Below are positions 6,388-9,599 of a stretch of 9,599 nt of DNA, in pieces. The notes under the pieces were generated by a model. It did not search any database. It saw only the letters and a list, made by a program, of their open reading frames with translations, and was not told the origin of the DNA. Where the stretch lies: the NCBI GenBank assembly GCA_009783605.1, contig WRDE01000051.1:1-9599 (forward strand), written 5' to 3'. Within the stretch, counting starts at the first letter, position 1. Each line of letters starts with the position of its first letter. This DNA is from Oscillospiraceae bacterium. GTDB lineage: Bacteria; Bacillota; Clostridia; Oscillospirales; Acutalibacteraceae. The translations under genes and the position numbers were made by a program.

Positions 6388-7026
6388 ATGAATAGACTTA
6401 GAAAAACACACTTGATATCCTTTGATTTTTCCGGACAGGATCTGGAGGATCTATTGGAAAAACTTCCGCTTCACCTGCGCAGCCACAGCCGCCGGGTCGC
6501 GGTCAGTGCCTCCATCATCGCCGGACAGGCTGAAAAACATCTGATGCACTATCTGCCCGCCGGCACAAATCTGTCGATGTACGCCCATCTGGCCGGAACC
6601 TGTCACGATATCGGCAAGCTGCTGCTCCCTCCGCTGATCACCGACCGGGAAATCTATCAGCGGCATCCCGAAATCGGCGCGAGCATATTGGAAAAGCACC
6701 GGAAAACCCTGTTTATCAATGATACCCAGGCCAGGATTGTAATCGACACGGTACGTTATCACCATGAAAACGCGGACGGCAGCGGATATCCGGACAGTTT
6801 ATGCGCGCGGGATATTCCGTTAGTCGCCGGTATCTGCGCCGTCGCCAATGAGCTGGACCACCATCTCGCCCCCGAAAAAGGTTTTGGCGGTGATCCCGGC
6901 GCGGTATTGTTTTACATCAAATCCCAGGCCGGAACCGTTTTCTGCGACAGCGCCGTCGATTTTTTGGAAAGCGCGTGGCCGTGGTTAGTTGAACAGTACG
7001 ATAAATGGAAATTGCCGGCGGGGTAA
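6388..7026 (+). CDS. Compact HD-GYP-type domain protein, possible cyclic-dinucleotide phosphodiesterase
   Basis: This 212-residue soluble protein has no membrane segment or sensor domain. HD-GYP proteins are metal-dependent phosphohydrolases, best known for breaking down c-di-GMP. Visible motifs are HSRRVA (His33), YAHLAGTCHDIGK (His67, His73, Asp74, Lys77), RHPEIG (His93) and HHENADGSGYP (His125, His126, then G-Y-P at 133-135). Two departures from the usual family stand out. The segment between HDIGK and HPEIG is about a dozen residues shorter than in canonical members, and the usual VAD..DA motif reads VANELDHH. Activity and substrate are therefore uncertain. The ATG has a GAAAGGA site, but 12 nt away, which is long and suggests modest translation. 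It lies 94 bp after the sortase; a functional link is only inferred. Confidence 0.8.
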   Translation: MNRLRKTHLISFDFSGQDLEDLLEKLPLHLRSHSRRVAVSASIIAGQAEKHLMHYLPAGTNLSMYAHLAGTCHDIGKLLLPPLITDREIYQRHPEIGASILEKHRKTLFINDTQARIVIDTVRYHHENADGSGYPDSLCARDIPLVAGICAVANELDHHLAPEKGFGGDPGAVLFYIKSQAGTVFCDSAVDFLESAWPWLVEQYDKWKLPAG

Positions 7027-7030
7027 GGGG

Positions 7031-7058
7031 TTAGTGGATAGTGAGTAGTGAGTAGTAG
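7031..7058. repeat. Heptamer array, left side of the convergent spacer
   Basis: TTAGTGG, ATAGTGA, GTAGTGA and GTAGTAG follow each other from 7031, 4 nt after the stop codon of the HD-GYP gene. The 14-mer TTAGTGGATAGTGA is identical to 3802-3815. Bases 7031-7055 match the reverse complement of 7121-7145 at 22 of 25 positions, so the array is the left arm of an inverted pair around the terminator. Confidence 0.78.
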
Positions 7059-7070
7059 TAAATAGTAATC

Positions 7071-7112
7071 AAACATAAAACAGGCAGCGCAGCCGCTGCC
7101 TGTTTTATGTTT
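7071..7112. terminator. Bidirectional intrinsic terminator between convergent genes
   Basis: A perfect 19-bp stem pairs 7071-7089 with 7094-7112, with loop CAGC. The GC core (CAGGCAGCG/CGCTGCCTG) is flanked on both sides by A/T tracts, so each strand has a GC hairpin followed by TTTTATGTTT. On the plus strand CCCTTTTT follows as well. It sits midway between the HD-GYP gene and the opposing 215-residue gene and can serve both. Confidence 0.93.
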
Positions 7113-7120
7113 CCCTTTTT

Positions 7121-7148
7121 CTAATCACTAATCACTATACACTAATCA
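7121..7148. repeat. Heptamer array, right side of the convergent spacer
   Basis: CTAATCA, CTAATCA, CTATACA and CTAATCA are contiguous from 7121 and directly meet the stop codon (TAG on the minus strand) at 7149-7151. The next three bases, CTA, continue the heptamer phase, so the stop codon may derive from the repeat. The array is inverted relative to the one at 7031. Confidence 0.78.
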
Positions 7149-7796
7149 CTATTTCTTAGCCAGCAGCCGTTTGATGTGGGCGGTCAGCTCCTTGAAGGCG
7201 CTGCGCGGGTCGATTTCGTCTAAGGTTTCGATCAGCGCCGTGACTTCTTCGTCGCTCAGACTCTCTTTTTTGCCGGCCAGGAAGGTGGTGCGGCTTTTTA
7301 CGATGAATACTAAGATATCGGCTACCGGGGCTTTGGCGGCGATCATGTCACCGACTATCTTGCTTTTGCTGGCGAACTGGATGAAATCCTTGTTCATCAG
7401 CGAATAGTTGAGCTTGCCCTTTTCGTTGGTATACCGCTCGGTCAGCGCCTGATATTCGTCGCTATTGACCATATCCACCTTTTCGGTTTCGGTCTCCTCG
7501 ACGTCCTCCTCTTCCCGCGGCTCATAGATCGCGATCTTCAGCTTGCCGCGGGAGGTATACGGCAGTCCCGCCGTCAGCTCCAGCGCTTCGGACACCGCCT
7601 CGTCCGGGAACAGCGCCGGGTCGTATTTGCCGTAGGGGACCGCTTCGCCGGACCGGCGGTCAACCGTGAAAACGGCGGCCGCGTCCTCGTCGATCCGGAA
7701 GATTTTGACCCCGGCGCCGCCGGAAGCGAGTTTTTGCTTGTAAGCAAGCGCGGGGATGCTGGTCAGCTCAACGGCTGTGGTGCGGATGATGTTCAT
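7149..7796 (-). CDS. Hypothetical protein, 215 residues
   Basis: I do not recognise this family. The start is placed at the ATG at 7796 because AAAGGAG lies 8 nt upstream. The frame stays open to 7874, but that extension translates the AT-rich heptamer array and has no ribosome binding site. The protein has no signal peptide or membrane segment. Residues 1-90 look like a mixed alpha/beta domain (MNIIRTTAVELTS, FRIDEDAAAVFTVDRRSGE). A very acidic linker follows at ~95-110 (EPREEEDVEETETEKVD). A mostly helical C-terminal half ends with SLSDEEVTALIETLDEIDP and a basic tail, RLLAKK. It is probably cytoplasmic. Codon composition resembles its neighbours. No operon partner suggests a role; the VOC gene lies 79 bp upstream on the same strand. 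Confidence 0.8.
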   Translation of the reverse strand: MNIIRTTAVELTSIPALAYKQKLASGGAGVKIFRIDEDAAAVFTVDRRSGEAVPYGKYDPALFPDEAVSEALELTAGLPYTSRGKLKIAIYEPREEEDVEETETEKVDMVNSDEYQALTERYTNEKGKLNYSLMNKDFIQFASKSKIVGDMIAAKAPVADILVFIVKSRTTFLAGKKESLSDEEVTALIETLDEIDPRSAFKELTAHIKRLLAKK

Positions 7797-7804
7797 GTGT
7801 TTGG

Positions 7805-7811
7805 CTCCTTT
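7805..7811 (-). promoter_or_regulatory. Ribosome binding site fixing the 7796 start
   Basis: AAAGGAG on the minus strand, 8 nt before the ATG at 7796, decides between this start and the longer open frame beginning at 7874. Confidence 0.85.
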
Positions 7812-7818
7812 ATAAAAA

Positions 7819-7846
7819 TTGTAAATTGCAAATGGCAAATTGTAAA
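7819..7846. repeat. AT-rich heptamer array in the leader of the 215-residue gene
   Basis: TTGTAAA, TTGCAAA, TGGCAAA and TTGTAAA are contiguous (plus-strand reading), followed by TGAAAGA. The period is seven but the sequence is unrelated to the TTAGTGA arrays. On the minus strand the same bases contain TTTACA (7846-7841), a 17-bp spacer and TACAAT (7823-7818), a possible promoter. A start from it would leave a leader of only a few bases before the ribosome binding site, so that reading is weak. Confidence 0.75.
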
Positions 7847-7875
7847 TGAAAGATCGTAACATTTGTATGGACAAC

Positions 7876-8226
7876 TTATAAAATCAAGATGGTATTTCCA
7901 TCCGGATCCTTAACAAATAATTCTTTGCCGCCCCAGGAGGCGGTTTTTGGCGGATCCAGCACGACGCCTTTTTGTTTCAACTCCCTATATGTTGCATCAT
8001 GGTCATCACAGTCAAATACAAGCGTAACCGTACCCGTATTCGCTTTGCCCCAGTTGTTTTCGTCCCAAATCCAAAACATCGGCTCCCCACTATGGTTACC
8101 AAATGTAACGCCGTCATAATTCGGATCAGAATCCAGCATGGCAAACCCCAATATGTCTTGATAAAAAAGCGCGAGCCGCTTGGGGTCTTTGGATGAAATG
8201 TTCAACCCTCTAAATTTCGTAATCAT
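7876..8226 (-). CDS. VOC (glyoxalase/bleomycin-resistance fold) family protein
   Basis: This 116-residue single-domain protein has the length and two-module pattern of the vicinal oxygen chelate superfamily: GLNISSKDPKRLALFYQDIL near the start, GTVTLVFDCDDHDATYRELK in the middle and FVKDPDGNTILIL at the end. The metal ligands usual in glyoxalase-like members are not evident. Asn replaces the early His (residue ~9), Val stands where the mid-protein His is common, and the closing DPDGN lacks the usual Glu. It may bind a ligand without metal catalysis. The start at 8226 is chosen because GGGAG lies 8 nt upstream; the ATG at 8241 overlaps that site and has none of its own. A strong promoter precedes it, so it is probably transcribed on its own or with the 215-residue gene downstream. 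Confidence 0.88.
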   Translation of the reverse strand: MITKFRGLNISSKDPKRLALFYQDILGFAMLDSDPNYDGVTFGNHSGEPMFWIWDENNWGKANTGTVTLVFDCDDHDATYRELKQKGVVLDPPKTASWGGKELFVKDPDGNTILIL

Positions 8227-8234
8227 TGGTTTTA

Positions 8235-8239
8235 CTCCC
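8235..8239 (-). promoter_or_regulatory. Ribosome binding site fixing the 8226 start
   Basis: GGGAG on the minus strand, 8 nt before the ATG at 8226. The upstream in-frame ATG at 8241 overlaps this element, so the shorter start is preferred. Confidence 0.7.
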
Positions 8240-8275
8240 ATATAATAAGATATATATCATTTGCGCCGTCACAGG

Positions 8276-8305
8276 ATTATACCCGATTTAACTGTCAACT
8301 GTCAA
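8276..8305 (-). promoter_or_regulatory. Consensus SigA-type promoter of the VOC gene
   Basis: On the minus strand a perfect -35 TTGACA (8305-8300), an 18-bp spacer and a perfect -10 TATAAT (8281-8276) lie about 50 bp before the ATG at 8226. The -35 box is made by the junction of two heptamers of the adjoining array. A second TTGACA, one repeat closer, is only 11 bp from the -10 box and is badly spaced. Confidence 0.7.
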
Positions 8306-8311
8306 CTCTCA
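8291..8311. repeat. ACTGTCA heptamer array over the pyruvate kinase stop codon
   Basis: ACTGTCA, ACTGTCA and ACTCTCA are contiguous. The last three bases of the array (8309-8311) are the TGA stop of pyruvate kinase on the minus strand, and the array supplies the -35 box of the VOC promoter. Only three units are present, so chance cannot be excluded for this site alone. Confidence 0.65.
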
Positions 8312-9598
8312 ATTAAACATCACCACGCCCCGCTCGCCGTCTAATGTGCAGGTCGTCCCGCTCTTGAGCAGTTTGGTGGCGTTGGTCGCGCCGACCAATA
8401 CCGGTTTTTCCAATGCCATGCCGACGATGGCGGCGTGGCTGTTGAGGCCCGGGGTTTCGGTCACGATGCCGGAGGCCTCCCGCATCAGGTGCAGGATATT
8501 GTTGGAGGTTTCGGGTATGACCAAAATGTCCCCCGTCTTAAAGTGTTTCAGCGCTTCGGACTCATTTTTCGCGACGCAGAGGTTGCCGCAGGCGCTCAGT
8601 GCGTTGGCCGCGACGCCCTGAACCAAAATGTTGCCGACCAGATGTACCTTGAGCAGGTTGGTGGTGCCGGAGACGCCGAGCGGCAGCCCGCCGGTGATCA
8701 CTACCAGGTCGCCGCTTTTCAGCAGGCCGGCTTCGACGGCGGTATCCACCGCCTGATCCAGCAGGCGGTCCATGTTGTCGCACTCCTGGGTCAGCAGCGG
8801 TACCACGCCCCAGCTCATGTTCATCTGGCGGACCGCGGTCTCGCTGGGGGTACAGCAGATGATCGGATAGGCCGGGCGGAATTTTGAGATCATCCGGGCG
8901 GTGGTGCCGGATTTGGTGACGGTCAGGATGGCGGTGGCGCCGAGGTCGTGGGCGGTGGTGACGGTGGCGTGGGAGATGGCGTTGGTGACGTTCGGCTCGT
9001 CGTGCAGCTCCCGGGCGTTGAACCGCTTGATGTAGTTGATATTCTGCTCGGTGCGCTCGGCGATCCGGGCCATTGTCTGCAGCGCCTCCACCGGATGGGC
9101 GCCCGCCGCCGTTTCACCCGACAGCATGATGGCGGAGGTACCGTCATAGATCGCGTTGGCCACATCGGTCACCTCCGCCCGGGTGGGACGGGGGTGCAGC
9201 ATCATGGATTCCAGCATCTGGGTGGCGGTGATGACCTGCAGGCCGGCGGTATAGCCTTTGGCGATGATGGTTTTTTGCAGTCCGGGGATCTCCTCTAACG
9301 GGATCTCCACCCCGAGGTCGCCCCGGGCCACCATCAAACCGTCCGAAACCTTAATGATATCGTCGAGATTGGCGACCCCTTCGGCGTTTTCGATCTTGGC
9401 GATGATGCGGATGCTGTGGTTGCCGTTGCGCTGCAGCTGTTCCCGGATTGCCACCACGTCCTCCGCCCGGCGGGTGAAGGAGGCAGCGATGAATTCCACG
9501 TTCATCTCGCACCCGAAGGCGATATCCGCCCGGTCCTGGTCGCTCATGAACGGCATGTTCAGCACCACCCCCGGCGCGTTGACCCCTTTGCGGGAGGA
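8309..9598 (-). CDS. pyk: Pyruvate kinase with C-terminal PEP-utiliser domain (5' partial)
   Basis: Pyruvate kinase converts phosphoenolpyruvate and ADP to pyruvate and ATP, the last step of glycolysis, in the cytoplasm. The frame is open through the window edge; 429 C-terminal residues are visible, starting SSRKGVNAPG. Diagnostic motifs in order are RIIAKIENAEGV (active-site Lys signature), LMVARGDLGVEIP, ITATQMLESM and IMLSGETAAGAHPVEA. The allosteric C-domain follows (VTKSGTTARMISKFRP). An extra ~100-residue phosphohistidine-like domain ends the protein (ASGIVTETPGLNSHAAIVG), as in Bacillus and many Clostridia enzymes of about 580 residues; the missing N-terminal part would bring this one to that size. 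The GTG at 9568 is internal, not a start. No convincing intrinsic terminator follows the stop codon. Confidence 0.97.
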   Translation of the reverse strand, partial: SSRKGVNAPGVVLNMPFMSDQDRADIAFGCEMNVEFIAASFTRRAEDVVAIREQLQRNGNHSIRIIAKIENAEGVANLDDIIKVSDGLMVARGDLGVEIPLEEIPGLQKTIIAKGYTAGLQVITATQMLESMMLHPRPTRAEVTDVANAIYDGTSAIMLSGETAAGAHPVEALQTMARIAERTEQNINYIKRFNARELHDEPNVTNAISHATVTTAHDLGATAILTVTKSGTTARMISKFRPAYPIICCTPSETAVRQMNMSWGVVPLLTQECDNMDRLLDQAVDTAVEAGLLKSGDLVVITGGLPLGVSGTTNLLKVHLVGNILVQGVAANALSACGNLCVAKNESEALKHFKTGDILVIPETSNNILHLMREASGIVTETPGLNSHAAIVGMALEKPVLVGATNATKLLKSGTTCTLDGERGVVMFN

Positions 9599-9599
9599 G

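Noticed and set aside
7797..7874. N-terminal extension of the 215-residue protein to a start at 7874
   Set aside because: The extension translates the TTGTAAA-type heptamer array and the ribosome binding site itself; AAAGGAG is placed for the ATG at 7796.
8227..8241. Five-residue N-terminal extension of the VOC protein (ATG at 8241)
   Set aside because: That ATG overlaps the GGGAG element that serves the ATG at 8226, and has no ribosome binding site upstream.
8948..9298. Plus-strand 116-codon open frame rich in Gly
   Set aside because: Antisense shadow of pyruvate kinase, whose motifs are unambiguous on the minus strand.
9566..9568. GTG start codon of pyruvate kinase
   Set aside because: The frame continues upstream to the window edge with conserved pyruvate kinase sequence (RKGVNAPG), so the gene is cut by the window.

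Overview
The window looks like chromosomal DNA of a Gram-positive anaerobe of the class Clostridia, probably an Oscillospiraceae/Ruminococcaceae-type gut organism. This is an inference from several things: a class B sortase beside a sortase-anchored protein, SipW-type signal peptides, Big_2, FIVAR and DUF6273-like surface domains, strong AGGAGG-type ribosome binding sites, fairly GC-rich genes with AT-rich spacers, and a Bacillus/Clostridia-type pyruvate kinase with an extra C-terminal PEP-utiliser domain. No RNA gene, IS element or CRISPR array is visible.

Layout. Positions 3-7026 carry five genes on the plus strand. (1) The 3' part of a SipW-dependent TasA/BsaA-like matrix protein fused to two Ig-like domains. 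(2) A 729-residue secreted protein with Ig-like, FIVAR, Tyr-rich repeat and DUF6273-like parts. (3) A 493-residue Ser/Thr-stalked, CnaB-like surface protein ending in a PQTG sorting signal. (4) A class B sortase, most likely the enzyme that anchors gene 3. (5) A compact HD-GYP-type protein. Positions 7149-9598 carry three minus-strand genes: an unrecognised 215-residue protein, a small VOC-fold protein and the C-terminal three quarters of pyruvate kinase. The two sets converge on a strong bidirectional hairpin at 7071-7112.

How the genes fit together. Genes 1-4 read as a cell-surface or extracellular-matrix locus: two secreted Ig-like proteins without a visible wall anchor, one wall-anchored stalk protein and its sortase. 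The dedicated SipW-type signal peptidase is not in the window and would be expected upstream. The HD-GYP protein could link the locus to cyclic-dinucleotide signalling, but that rests only on adjacency. The minus-strand genes look unrelated to it.

The most unusual content is between the genes. Intergenic DNA is filled with degenerate tandem repeats of period exactly seven, with different heptamer sequences at different sites (TTAGTGA, GTGATCA, TTGTAAA, ACTGTCA). Two arrays form inverted pairs around structured cores: a 226-bp nested inverted repeat at 3795-4020 enclosing three consecutive small hairpins, and a similar pair at 7031-7148 enclosing the terminator. Heptamer arrays also contain the stop codon of pyruvate kinase, meet the stop codon of the 215-residue gene, and supply a consensus -35 box (TTGACA, 18 bp, TATAAT) in front of the VOC gene. 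Separately, a 94-bp hairpin unit is tandemly duplicated between genes 1 and 2.
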